Assembly (NCBI GenBank): GCA_938023415.1
Contig: CALHEE010000034.1
Span: 1 to 34,497, forward strand
Direction of reading: 5' to 3'
DNA length: 34,497 nt
From: Minisyncoccota bacterium
Lineage (GTDB): Bacteria; Patescibacteriota; Minisyncoccia; Minisyncoccales; GBS-2
A program made the translations under genes and the position numbers. A model generated the notes under the pieces. The model saw only the letters and a program-made list of their open reading frames with translations, made no database searches and had not been told where the DNA came from. Positions 26,021 through 34,497 of this stretch are shown piece by piece; within the stretch, counting starts at the first letter, position 1, and the number at the start of each line of letters is the position of its first letter.

Positions 26021-26733
26021 GCAAGCTTAGAAAGAGCCTCTATTTTTTCTTTAAAAATCTCCCACTTTATTTCCTTTCCCCCAGCCATCTTGCAGATCTC
26101 TTTGAAGGGACAATATTGACACTGCCAATCGTCTGGCCAGCCAGGAATTCTTGCAGGGATAATATTGGCATCAATTTTTTCTTTCAATTCAGTTAGCTCT
26201 TTTAGAAGTTTTTCCACTAAAGCCGGATTGTATTCGATTAAAAATTCCTTCAGCTCTAAAGTATCTTTATTGATATACAAAAGAATTCCTTTGGGAATTT
26301 TAAAAAAATGCAAATAAAGTTGGAGCTGGTTGACATTCTCTTCTTTTGGTTCTTGAAGGTTTCGAAAAACTAAACTGTTCATACTCTTAAAGTCAACCAC
26401 ATATAATTCATTGTTAAGAGTAACAATGGCGTCTGCACGGCCAGAAATCAATTCATGTGGGGGAATTTTCACTTCGGCCGCTCGGACAATGCCAAGGCTA
26501 AAAAGACTGTTGAGAATTTGCATTTGAATGTAATCGCCGTGGTCAAACATTCGCAAAACTTCGGGAGCCATTTTTGTTCGCGGGACATTTTTGAATTTAA
26601 AAAAGATTGCCCGCGGACACTTTCCTGCATCAGTAATATAAAAGTGGTGTTGCTCTTTTTCCTTTTCTTTGTCCAAATAAAATTTATCGATGAGTTCTTT
26701 TAACATACTTGAAAACCTTATCTCTTTTGCCAC
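26017..26733 (-). CDS. PD-(D/E)XK exonuclease, Cas4/RecB-like with Cys cluster
   Basis: ISGRADAIVTLNNELYVVDFKSMN active-site motif; CPRAIFF and CQYCPFKEIC cysteines. Confidence 0.75.
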   Translation of the reverse strand: MAKEIRFSSMLKELIDKFYLDKEKEKEQHHFYITDAGKCPRAIFFKFKNVPRTKMAPEVLRMFDHGDYIQMQILNSLFSLGIVRAAEVKIPPHELISGRADAIVTLNNELYVVDFKSMNSLVFRNLQEPKEENVNQLQLYLHFFKIPKGILLYINKDTLELKEFLIEYNPALVEKLLKELTELKEKIDANIIPARIPGWPDDWQCQYCPFKEICKMAGGKEIKWEIFKEKIEALSKLA

Positions 26734-27152
26734 TGGGGAGCTCTCCTCGCTCTTTTTAACCCATATTTTTTCCTTTCTTTCATTCGCGGATCTCTCTTTA
26801 AAAATCCTGCTTTCTTCAATTTTTTCTTAAATTCCGGGTTAAAAAGAGTAAGGGCCCGTGCTATTCCATGACGAATGGCTTCAGCTTGGCCAACTTTACC
26901 TCCGCCTTTTACGGTCACGATCACCCCAAATTTTCCTAGAGAATCCACTAGCTTTAAGGGAGCAAGGACAATCGATTGCAATATAGATTGAGGAAAATAT
27001 TTTTCTAATGGCTTGTGGTTAATAAGGATGGATTTGTCACCTTCCGGAAAAAGCCGAACCTGAGCTACCGCTGTTTTTCTCCTTCCTACCGCTTGGAAAA
27101 ATTTGATCGCCTTTTGGTTAGTTATTTTTTGGGTCATAAGCAATTTATTCAA
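26718..27152 (-). CDS. rpsI: 30S ribosomal protein S9
   Basis: AVGRRKTAVAQVRLFPEG; C-terminal KKYGLKRARRAPQWQKR. Confidence 0.96.
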   Translation of the reverse strand: MNKLLMTQKITNQKAIKFFQAVGRRKTAVAQVRLFPEGDKSILINHKPLEKYFPQSILQSIVLAPLKLVDSLGKFGVIVTVKGGGKVGQAEAIRHGIARALTLFNPEFKKKLKKAGFLKRDPRMKERKKYGLKRARRAPQWQKR

Positions 27153-27492
27153 TTTTCAATCTTTTTATCTGTTTTTTTCTTAGCTTATTCTTAGGCAACA
27201 TCCCAAAGACTGCCTTTTTCAAAACCTCGGCTGGATTTTCAAGAAAGAGATTTTTTAGCGACTTTTCTTTCAAGCCCCCAGGATAACCAGAGTGTCGATA
27301 ATATTTTTTTTGGACCATCTTTTTTCCGGTAATCTTCATTAGGGCCACATTTTTAACAATGACAAAGTCCCCCAAATCTTTGGCGGGATGAAAATTTCTC
27401 TTGTGTTTCCCGCGCAATAAGTTAGCAATTTGGGATGCTAATCTTCCCAAAACTTTATTTGTGGCATCAATGATGTGTGTTTCTCTTTTCAT
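27145..27492 (-). CDS. rplM: 50S ribosomal protein L13
   Basis: THIIDATNKVLGRLASQIANLLRGKHKRNFHPAKDLGDFVIVKN. Confidence 0.96.
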   Translation of the reverse strand: MKRETHIIDATNKVLGRLASQIANLLRGKHKRNFHPAKDLGDFVIVKNVALMKITGKKMVQKKYYRHSGYPGGLKEKSLKNLFLENPAEVLKKAVFGMLPKNKLRKKQIKRLKIE

Positions 27493-27833
27493 TATTTTAC
27501 TAATTCAATAATCGCCATTTTAGCCCCATCTGATTTTCGTGGAGGTAATTTAAAAATTCTTGTATATCCTCCTTGCCTTTCTTTATATCGGGGACCAATT
27601 TCTTTAATTAATTTTTCTACTACCTGAGACGAAAAAAATCGATTAAGATATCTTTTATTGCCTGCTTTTGCCTTTTGGATCATTTTTTCCACAAACGAGG
27701 CGGTTTCTTTGGCCTTAGCCAGGGTAGTCTTGATTTGTTCTTGTAAAATGAGAGAGCTGGCCAAAGTTTTCAAAAGAGCTCTCCTTTGGTCAGTTTTTCT
27801 AGAAAGTTTTCTTCCTTTTTTTCTTTTTCTCAT
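27492..27833 (-). CDS. rplQ: 50S ribosomal protein L17
   Basis: KLSRKTDQRRALLKTLASSLILQEQIKTTLAKAKE. Confidence 0.95.
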   Translation of the reverse strand: MRKRKKGRKLSRKTDQRRALLKTLASSLILQEQIKTTLAKAKETASFVEKMIQKAKAGNKRYLNRFFSSQVVEKLIKEIGPRYKERQGGYTRIFKLPPRKSDGAKMAIIELVK

Positions 27834-27837
27834 ATCC

Positions 27838-28545
27838 TTAATCCTTTTTTTCTTTCATTTTTTTCTGTAAGCTTTCCGAAAAAAGAGAAAAGTGTTTAAC
27901 CAAGATTTCTGAAGCTTGGAAAAAAGCCTCTTCAGGCGAAATTGTTCCATCTGTTTCTATTTCTAAAAATAGGCGGTCGAAATCAGTTCGTTCTCCTACA
28001 CGCATATTCTCTTGTCTGAAGGTTACCCTTTTTATTGGGGTGAAAATCGCATCTACGATAATAGTCCCAATAGGTAATTTTTCTTTTTTTCTCCTTTCTC
28101 TCGCCAAATAGCCAATCCCTTTTTCTATCTTAATTTCCATTTCTAGCTCTGTTTTTTTATCAGTAATAGTGGCAATATGGCAATCTTTGTTTACCAACTC
28201 TACCTGACTGGGCAGTTTAAAATCTGAACCTTTTACCTCTTTTTCTCCTTTCACCTTCAATGTGGCTGTGACCGGCTGATCGCTAAACATCTTAAAGCGC
28301 AATTTTTTTAAATTGAGCATAATCTGGATGACATCTTCCAAAACACCAGGAATGGTCGAAAATTCATGGGCCACTCCCTTAATCTTCATTTCAGTGACCG
28401 CTGCTCCTTCTAAAGAAGAAAGCAAAACCCTACGTAAAGAATTCCCGATGGTCACTCCATAGCCAGGATAGAGTGCTTCAATTTCAAAGATGGCTTTATT
28501 TTCTTCTTTTTTTATTATTTTGGGGGGCAAAGGTAATGGGATCAT
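27838..28545 (-). CDS. rpoA: RNA polymerase alpha subunit, N-terminal domain only
   Basis: YPGYGVTIGNSLRRVLLSSLEGAAVTEMKIKGVAHEFSTIPGVLEDV; ends at 235 aa after ILVKHFSLFSESLQKKMKEKKD. Confidence 0.95.
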   Translation of the reverse strand: MIPLPLPPKIIKKEENKAIFEIEALYPGYGVTIGNSLRRVLLSSLEGAAVTEMKIKGVAHEFSTIPGVLEDVIQIMLNLKKLRFKMFSDQPVTATLKVKGEKEVKGSDFKLPSQVELVNKDCHIATITDKKTELEMEIKIEKGIGYLARERRKKEKLPIGTIIVDAIFTPIKRVTFRQENMRVGERTDFDRLFLEIETDGTISPEEAFFQASEILVKHFSLFSESLQKKMKEKKD

Positions 28546-28564
28546 AGATTTATTATTTTAAAAT

Positions 28565-29194
28565 TTAGCGAGAATAAAATTCAAAAATGGTTGATATTTC
28601 CACCGGCACTCCTGCTTCTTTTAGTGATGGTTCACCAATAACTTTTCCTTCAAGTTTTTCAAGATCTAATTGCAACCAGGAAGGAATTTTTTGTCTGGCT
28701 AAAGTCTGTTTCAATCTCTTAAAAAGAATCTTTTTTGCTTTTGTTGGTTTCACCTTAATACAATCTCCTTTTTGAACTAAATAAGAAGGAATATCAATCT
28801 TTCTTTCGTTTACCAAAATGTGACCGTGACTTACCAGTTGTCTTGCCTGTCTTCGAGAAACGGCAAATCCCAATCTAAATACTACATTATCTAATCGTGA
28901 TTCCAAAATTTTAATCAAGGCTTCAGCTGCATCTTTGACCTTTCCCCTTTTTGCCAAAATTTCTTCTACATAATTTTTGAACTGTCTTTCTTCGAGGTTA
29001 TAAATATGTCTTAACTTCTGTTTTTCCCTCAACTGTTTTCCGTACTCAGAAAGAGGAGGTTTCCTTCTTTTCCCTTTTAGTCCGGGAGGATACGGCCTTT
29101 TGACCATGGCACACTTTGCGGTTAGGCATCTTTCACCTTTTAAAAAAAGTTTAGTACCTAATCTTCGACAAATTTTACAGGTTTTCTTTTTCAT
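28565..29194 (-). CDS. rpsD: 30S ribosomal protein S4
   Basis: LESRLDNVVFRLGFAVSRRQARQLVSHGHILVNERKIDIPSYLVQKGD. Confidence 0.96.
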   Translation of the reverse strand: MKKKTCKICRRLGTKLFLKGERCLTAKCAMVKRPYPPGLKGKRRKPPLSEYGKQLREKQKLRHIYNLEERQFKNYVEEILAKRGKVKDAAEALIKILESRLDNVVFRLGFAVSRRQARQLVSHGHILVNERKIDIPSYLVQKGDCIKVKPTKAKKILFKRLKQTLARQKIPSWLQLDLEKLEGKVIGEPSLKEAGVPVEISTIFEFYSR

Positions 29195-29211
29195 ATTTTA
29201 AACTAAGCCCT

Positions 29212-29664
29212 TTATACTCGACGAACTTTTGGTGGACGACAGCCATCATGAGGAATGGGGGTAATGTCTTTTATTGAAACAATGTCTAAATTATGAGCAG
29301 CTAAAGATCTTAAGGCTGATTCCCGTCCAGAACCAATTCCCTTTACTAAAATCTCTAATTTTTCAATTCCAAATTTTTTAATTGCCTCAGCCATTACTCC
29401 TGCTGCTTTTGAAGCAGCAAAGGGTGTTCCCTTCTTTGTTCCCTTAAAACCGATCCTTCCAGCTGAGGTCCAATATAAAACATTACCCTTGGGATCAGTC
29501 AAAGTAAGGATGGTGTTGTTGTAAGATGAAAAAATATAAACCCGACCCTCTTTTATCTTTACTGAGGGTCCAATCTTTAATTCTTTCTGAAGCTGGCTCT
29601 CAACTTTTTCTGTTTCCTTTAATAATTCCTCTTCAGTTTTTTTAATGACGCGTTTTTTTCCCAT
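29212..29664 (-). CDS. rpsK: 30S ribosomal protein S11
   Basis: [54 protein letters not shown]. Confidence 0.96.
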   Translation of the reverse strand: MGKKRVIKKTEEELLKETEKVESQLQKELKIGPSVKIKEGRVYIFSSYNNTILTLTDPKGNVLYWTSAGRIGFKGTKKGTPFAASKAAGVMAEAIKKFGIEKLEILVKGIGSGRESALRSLAAHNLDIVSIKDITPIPHDGCRPPKVRRV

Positions 29665-29683
29665 TGGAATTCAAATGGATTAT

Positions 29684-30073
29684 TTATGTTGGTTCAGGCG
29701 GTGGTCTTCTCCCTGAACCGACCGTTTTTCTGACATTTCCTCTGACTGTTCTCGTATTGGTTCTCGTTCGTTGACCTCTCACAGGCAAGCCCTTAAGATG
29801 GCGGAGCCCTCGCCAGCATCCAATGTCCTTTAGTCTTTTAATATTCATCATTACCTTTCTCTTCAATTCCCCTTCTACTTTATAATTTTTTTCGATAATC
29901 TCCTTGAGCCGATTAGTCTCTTCGGGAGTGAGGTCTTTGGTCTTTTTTTGTGGATCGATATGGGTTTGGTTCAAAATTTTCAAAGCTAAAGAACGACCTA
30001 TCCCGTAAATATAGGTTAAGGCAATAAATATCTTTTTGTTTTCTGGAAGATTAACTCCCGCAATTATTGGCAT
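29684..30073 (-). CDS. rpsM: 30S ribosomal protein S13
   Basis: [50 protein letters not shown]. Confidence 0.96.
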   Translation of the reverse strand: MPIIAGVNLPENKKIFIALTYIYGIGRSLALKILNQTHIDPQKKTKDLTPEETNRLKEIIEKNYKVEGELKRKVMMNIKRLKDIGCWRGLRHLKGLPVRGQRTRTNTRTVRGNVRKTVGSGRRPPPEPT

Positions 30074-30189
30074 TATCCTTGTCTTTGTTTATGTTTTGGA
30101 TTTTTTTTACAAATCACATATACCCTTCCTTTTCGGCGGACAATCTTGCAATAATTGCAAATTTTTTTTACCGATGGTCTCACTTTCAT
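30073..30189 (-). CDS. rpmJ: 50S ribosomal protein L36
   Basis: Read by hand: [38 protein letters not shown]; stop overlaps the rpsM start (TAATG). Confidence 0.95.
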   Translation of the reverse strand: MKVRPSVKKICNYCKIVRRKGRVYVICKKNPKHKQRQG

Positions 30190-30199
30190 TTTTTTCAAA

Positions 30200-30415
30200 T
30201 TATTCTCCCCGATAGATTATTCTCCCCCTCTTATCATCGTAGGGAGTCATTTCCACGGTCACTCTATCTCCGAGTAAAACCTTTATTTTATACATTCTCA
30301 TTTTCCCGGCTAAATGGCAAAGAATTTCGTTCCCATCATCCAATCTCACCCGAAAATGGGCGTTGGGTAAAGCTTCAGTAATTATTCCCTTTTTCAATAT
30401 TTTACCTTTTTGCAT
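30200..30415 (-). CDS. infA: Translation initiation factor IF-1
   Basis: [60 protein letters not shown]. Confidence 0.96.
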   Translation of the reverse strand: MQKGKILKKGIITEALPNAHFRVRLDDGNEILCHLAGKMRMYKIKVLLGDRVTVEMTPYDDKRGRIIYRGE

Positions 30416-30445
30416 TAATTTTTTAATCTATCAAAGATTTACCAG

Positions 30446-31675
30446 TTAGTCAATAATAGGGTATTCAACCTCAATTTTCTCTTCTTCCTTGGGAATTGTT
30501 TTTCTCCAAAAAGGAAGAGGGCTGATTTCGATTCGTAAAATTTCTGGCTGTTGTTCGAAAAATTTTTTTGCCTCGCTAAGGTGTTTTCCAGCAAGAGCTT
30601 TTTTTAAACTTAAAAGATCTAACTTCGGATAGATCTGGATTGACCCATCAATGGAAAGAATGGCTTTAGAAAGAGGAAATTCAATTTTTTCGAGGGAACG
30701 AGTCATTTTCAAACTTTCTTTAAAAACCTCTTGATCTTCAGGAACTTGCTGTTGAATATACTCAAAAAGAAAATTTTCCAAATTTTCTTTTTTAAAAGCT
30801 AAAGCCATCGCTTTAGCTTTCATCTGAAATAAAAACTTTTCTACTTCCTGACCCTCCTTAGCTAGAGGAGATTTATCTAAAATTTTTATCTCAAGGGTTT
30901 CTGGTAAGAAAAGAAAGTCGCTCGGAATTTCATTATTTATTGTTTGCTCCATTTCTTTTCTCACTTTTTCTTCTAAAAGCCTTTCTGCGTTTTCCAGATC
31001 AGATTTTTTTACCTGAAAGGCCTCTCCCCCACCAACCATTGGTTCCTTAGACTCGCCATAATATTTATCGTATCTGGGGGTGCCTCTAAAAGCGACAACT
31101 GAAAAAGTCGTTGGTCCAATGTTATAATCTGGGCCTGGTTCTGCAGCAATTACTTCAACATCAACAAAACTGGGAATGATCTTTCCGTCTTTAATTTTTG
31201 CCCCAGGAACAACAATTTTATTTTTTGACAAAAACAATTTTCCTTCTTTGGAGACAAAGCGAGTTTTTTCCCTCCAAACTTCTTCTTGAGTAGTAAAACT
31301 GTTATACAAGCGAATTTTGCCTTGGGCGTATTTTTGGACCTTACCGGTAGCAGGAAATTCTTCAGAAAAAGTCTTTTCTACCTCAAAAACCTTTGCTGGA
31401 AGAATCTTCTTTTCAAAGTCTAAATTCTGGGCATCTTTGTCTACCTGAACTTTCAATTGAAAAGTAATTACTTCTGTTTTCGGCCAAATTTTAATTTTTA
31501 CCTTTGGGGTCTTGAAATAAAGAGAGAGAAATAGAATGAAAAAGAAGAAAAGGAGAACAAGAAGCTTTTTTCCCGGAAAAATTTTGGGCCAAGCAATTTT
31601 GCTTTGAATTCCTTTTTTCGAGAAGGTTAATTTTTTTTCTTTTGGTGGTAAAATATCTAATATTTTTTTTGGCAT
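30446..31675 (-). CDS. Hypothetical membrane-anchored protein (409 aa), baseplate-J-like/extracytoplasmic repeats possible
   Basis: TM LLVLLFFFFILFLSLYF; VEVIAAEPGPDYNIGPTTFSVVAFRGTPRYDKYYGES. Confidence 0.6.
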   Translation of the reverse strand: MPKKILDILPPKEKKLTFSKKGIQSKIAWPKIFPGKKLLVLLFFFFILFLSLYFKTPKVKIKIWPKTEVITFQLKVQVDKDAQNLDFEKKILPAKVFEVEKTFSEEFPATGKVQKYAQGKIRLYNSFTTQEEVWREKTRFVSKEGKLFLSKNKIVVPGAKIKDGKIIPSFVDVEVIAAEPGPDYNIGPTTFSVVAFRGTPRYDKYYGESKEPMVGGGEAFQVKKSDLENAERLLEEKVRKEMEQTINNEIPSDFLFLPETLEIKILDKSPLAKEGQEVEKFLFQMKAKAMALAFKKENLENFLFEYIQQQVPEDQEVFKESLKMTRSLEKIEFPLSKAILSIDGSIQIYPKLDLLSLKKALAGKHLSEAKKFFEQQPEILRIEISPLPFWRKTIPKEEEKIEVEYPIID

Positions 31676-31687
31676 GATTTTAAACTT

Positions 31688-33367
31688 TTATTCTAAAATT
31701 GCTTTAATCCTCCGGACACCTGCCCCACAACTTTCTTCTTTGACAATCTTGAAGGTTCCTAACTCTGAGGTTTTTTTTACATGAGGTCCCGCACATATTT
31801 CTTTTGAAAAATCTCCAATAGAATAAACGGTCACTCTTTGAGGATATTTTTCTTTAAAAAAGGCAAGGGCTCCTGATTTTATTGCCTCTTGATAATCCAT
31901 TTCTTCTCGTTTCACTTCCAGGTCTTCTTTTATTTTTTCATTTACTAATGCCTCTACCTTTTCGATCTCTTCTTTTGTCAATTTTTTAGGATGAGAAAAA
32001 TCAAATCGCAAGCGAGCAGGCGTAATGTCAGAACCCATTTGCCTTACATGTTCTCCCAAAATTTTTCTTAGAGCAGAATGGAGTAAATGAGTAGCGGTAT
32101 GCAATTTGGTAGCCTGATAAGTGGCTTCCTTACCGATTCCTCCAAATTTTTTCTCTGCTCCCGCGCGCGAAATTTGACGATGCCTTTCAAAAGCTTCTTG
32201 AAAACCTTTGAGATCAACTTTTATATTTTTTTCTTTGGCCAATTCTTGGGTCATTTCTAAGGGAAAACCATAGGTGTCAAAAAGATGAAAGGCCTCCAGC
32301 CCTGAAAGAAATCCTTTTTGAGAAATTTTTTCAAATTGTTTTAAGCCTTGGGAAAGTACTTTTTCAAACTTTTCCTCTTCAGCTTGAATCACAGTTAAAA
32401 TTTCTGTCTCCTTTGATTTTAGTTCAGGATAAACTGATTGATAAATCTCAATCACGCGCTGAGCTAAAGGAACGAGAAAAAATTTTGGTAAATTTAATAA
32501 CTTTCCGTATCTTATTGCCCTTCTTAAAATTCTTCTGAGAACATAACCTCTTTCCAGATTTGAAGGTACAATGTCTTCGGCAATCAAAAATACTGCCCCC
32601 TTAATATGATCAGCAATAATTCCCTTCTCTCGCGTAATTGCTCCGCTTCCTCCAATCTCTTTTATAATTGATTCAAATAAATCGGTTTCGTAGACTGAGC
32701 TTTTATTTTGAACTACCATCGTCAATCTTTCCAATCCCATCCCGGTATCTACTCCCTTTTGGGGAAGAAGACTCAGTTTCCCATTCTCATCTTGGTAATA
32801 TTCGTTAAAAACTAAATTCCAAACCTCCACCCCATCGATATAAATTTCTGTAGTGGGGCCACAAGGTCCTTCTTTTCCTGTAGGGCCCCAAAAATTGTCT
32901 TTTCGGCCAGATTTTTTTATTTTATTTTCTGAAATCCCCAATCTCTTCCAAATTTTTATTGATTCTTGATCAGGAGGAACTTCTTTGTCTCCTTCAAAAA
33001 CAGTAACATAAGCTCTTTCTATGGGTATTTTTAATTCTTTAAAAAGAAACTCAAAAGCCCATTCGATCGCTTCTTTTTTGAAATATCCACCAAATGAGAA
33101 GTTTCCTAACATTTCTAAAAAGGTCAAATGTCTACCATCTCCTACTTCATCGATATCAGATGTTCGAAAGCACTTCTGACAAGAACAAACATTTTTTCCG
33201 TAGGGAGATTTTTCACCCAAATAGTACAATTTAAATTGCTGCATTCCCGCGGTAGTGAATAACACAGAGGGGTCAGAAGGAATTAAAGAAGAAGAGGAAA
33301 CAATGCGATGGCCTCTTTTTGAAAAAAAATCCAAAAAAAGTTGGCGAAGCTCTTTACTTGTCTTCAT
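31688..33367 (-). CDS. alaS: Alanyl-tRNA synthetase, truncated after the editing domain
   Basis: LRQLFLDFFSKRGHRIVSSSSLIPSDPSVLFTTAGMQQFK; LHTATHLLHSALRKILGEHVRQMGS; ends CAGPHVKKTSELGTFKIVKEESCGAGVRRIKAILE. Confidence 0.95.
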   Translation of the reverse strand: MKTSKELRQLFLDFFSKRGHRIVSSSSLIPSDPSVLFTTAGMQQFKLYYLGEKSPYGKNVCSCQKCFRTSDIDEVGDGRHLTFLEMLGNFSFGGYFKKEAIEWAFEFLFKELKIPIERAYVTVFEGDKEVPPDQESIKIWKRLGISENKIKKSGRKDNFWGPTGKEGPCGPTTEIYIDGVEVWNLVFNEYYQDENGKLSLLPQKGVDTGMGLERLTMVVQNKSSVYETDLFESIIKEIGGSGAITREKGIIADHIKGAVFLIAEDIVPSNLERGYVLRRILRRAIRYGKLLNLPKFFLVPLAQRVIEIYQSVYPELKSKETEILTVIQAEEEKFEKVLSQGLKQFEKISQKGFLSGLEAFHLFDTYGFPLEMTQELAKEKNIKVDLKGFQEAFERHRQISRAGAEKKFGGIGKEATYQATKLHTATHLLHSALRKILGEHVRQMGSDITPARLRFDFSHPKKLTKEEIEKVEALVNEKIKEDLEVKREEMDYQEAIKSGALAFFKEKYPQRVTVYSIGDFSKEICAGPHVKKTSELGTFKIVKEESCGAGVRRIKAILE

Positions 33368-33385
33368 TTTTTTAAATTGCTTATT

Positions 33386-33904
33386 TTAGGTATAGCGATC
33401 AGCAACCACTGAGGCAACAAAAGACTCAGGTTTTATTTTCGCCTCAAAGCCATTTCCTCTAATTAAACCAATCACCTCTTTTATCATATCCTTGGTTGCT
33501 CCGTTTTCTCCAATATCAGCATGAATGTAACGGAATTGGTAATGAGGTAAAAAGGGCAATCCTTTGAGTTTTTTCTCTAAACTTTCCCGAAGAGAGAGGG
33601 CCAATTCACAAGATAACAAAACCTCTTCCAAAATTCTCATTTTCCAATTATAAAACTTTCGATTCCGATAACTGATCTTTTTAAAGAAAAACCTTCCTCC
33701 TTCACCCACCCTCAAAATTACCACGGTCACAGGAAAATGGGGCGCCTCACTAGAAGGTGAGTCACATCCGACAATGATATCATAGAATTTTTCTGGCTTT
33801 TGAGAAATGTAATTTAAAATCTCTTCAATCACTTGCTCAGTGGTAAGATTGCCCCGCGTTGGATTGTAAAAGTATCCTTTCTCTATGGAGTCGCTTTTAC
33901 TCAT
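33386..33904 (-). CDS. RNase H-like YkuK/DUF458 family protein
   Basis: IIVGCDSPSSEAPHFPVTVVILRVGEGGRFFF; HADIGENGATKDMIKEVIGLIRGNGFEAKIKPESFVASVVADRYT. Confidence 0.8.
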   Translation of the reverse strand: MSKSDSIEKGYFYNPTRGNLTTEQVIEEILNYISQKPEKFYDIIVGCDSPSSEAPHFPVTVVILRVGEGGRFFFKKISYRNRKFYNWKMRILEEVLLSCELALSLRESLEKKLKGLPFLPHYQFRYIHADIGENGATKDMIKEVIGLIRGNGFEAKIKPESFVASVVADRYT

Positions 33905-33997
33905 GAAAAATAAAAATTTTTGTTAATTGTTTTAACTTAACAAAAAACAAAAAAAATTTCAAGAATCTTTTTTCTCCTCGAAACTGAATGAGTCAAT

Positions 33998-34497
33998 TTA
34001 TCTTTTAATGAAAACTTTGTCTTGAGTGATAAATGATCTGCCGTCTGTTAAAGTAATCTTTGCTTCATAAATATAGGTTCCGTTGGCTAAGTTTTGACCT
34101 CGGTTGTCTTTTCCATCCCAGGTGATCTCGCTTTGGTCAAAAGCTACTTTTTCAAAAACCAAACGACCCAGGAAATCAAAAATCTTAAGTTCAATTTTCC
34201 TTAACTTAATTTCACCTGGAGCACAACAAGCCCAACCACAACCGTCTGGACCACAAAAGAGACCAGAACAACCAAACTGACAATACCAGACACTTTTTGG
34301 TTTAAAGGTGGTAAAAGATGAAGAAGTAATCATTGAAGGATAAGGTAAAAGCTTTACCCTTTCTTCACTCCTTTTCACATAATCATCATTCTTTTTACCA
34401 CAAAAGCCAGAAATGGCAATCTGTCCTTCAGGACAATATACTTCTCCATCATCTCCCCATCCCCAAGAAATGGGATGACCTGAACAATAAGGAGGGG
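33998..34497 (-). CDS. Secreted Cys-rich protein with C-terminal FlgD/T9SS-like Ig domain; 5' end beyond window
   Basis: Frame open upstream of the listed start (GTG) to the window edge (PPYCSGHPISWGWGDDGEVYCPEGQIAISGFCGKKNDDYVKRS...); C-terminus IKLRKIELKIFDFLGRLVFEKVAFDQSEITWDGKDNRGQNLANGTYIYEAKI. Confidence 0.7.
   Translation of the reverse strand, partial: PPYCSGHPISWGWGDDGEVYCPEGQIAISGFCGKKNDDYVKRSEERVKLLPYPSMITSSSFTTFKPKSVWYCQFGCSGLFCGPDGCGWACCAPGEIKLRKIELKIFDFLGRLVFEKVAFDQSEITWDGKDNRGQNLANGTYIYEAKITLTDGRSFITQDKVFIKR

Noticed and set aside
33920-33943. Inverted repeat TTGTTAA...TTAACAA upstream of the YkuK-like gene
   Set aside because: AT-rich and short; could be an operator, but chance is not excluded.

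Overview
AT-rich, gene-dense segment of a streamlined bacterial genome, probably Candidate Phyla Radiation/Patescibacteria (inferred from reduced aaRSs, lone rplK, gene repertoire). It uses the standard code: UGA is a real stop in several genes. Housekeeping content: miaB, miaA, gatB, deoC, tmk, thyX, dCMP deaminase, rplK-nusG-secE, gyrB, pheT-pheS, gatA-gatC, two mreB paralogs, proS, rseP, frr, holB, rpsI-rplM-rplQ-rpoA-rpsD-rpsK-rpsM-rpmJ-infA, alaS, and three tRNAs. The standout locus is at about 6.67-7.75 kb. A 259-aa protein resembling the C-terminal (Transposase_20/Nop-like) half of IS110 proteins, without a recognisable nuclease domain, is followed on the same strand by an exact 35-bp-period array. 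Each unit has two conserved blocks (GGGCGAGCCGT and AGGGTAACCGT), each followed by about 7 nt of variable sequence, and the array ends at an intrinsic terminator. This matches a TIGR-Tas (Tandem Interspaced Guide RNA) system of the nuclease-less TasA type. A divergent 150-aa membrane-protein gene shares its leader motif. An aberrant tRNA-like RNA lies nearby (6069-6193). No searches or folding programs were run; all family calls come from reading motifs.
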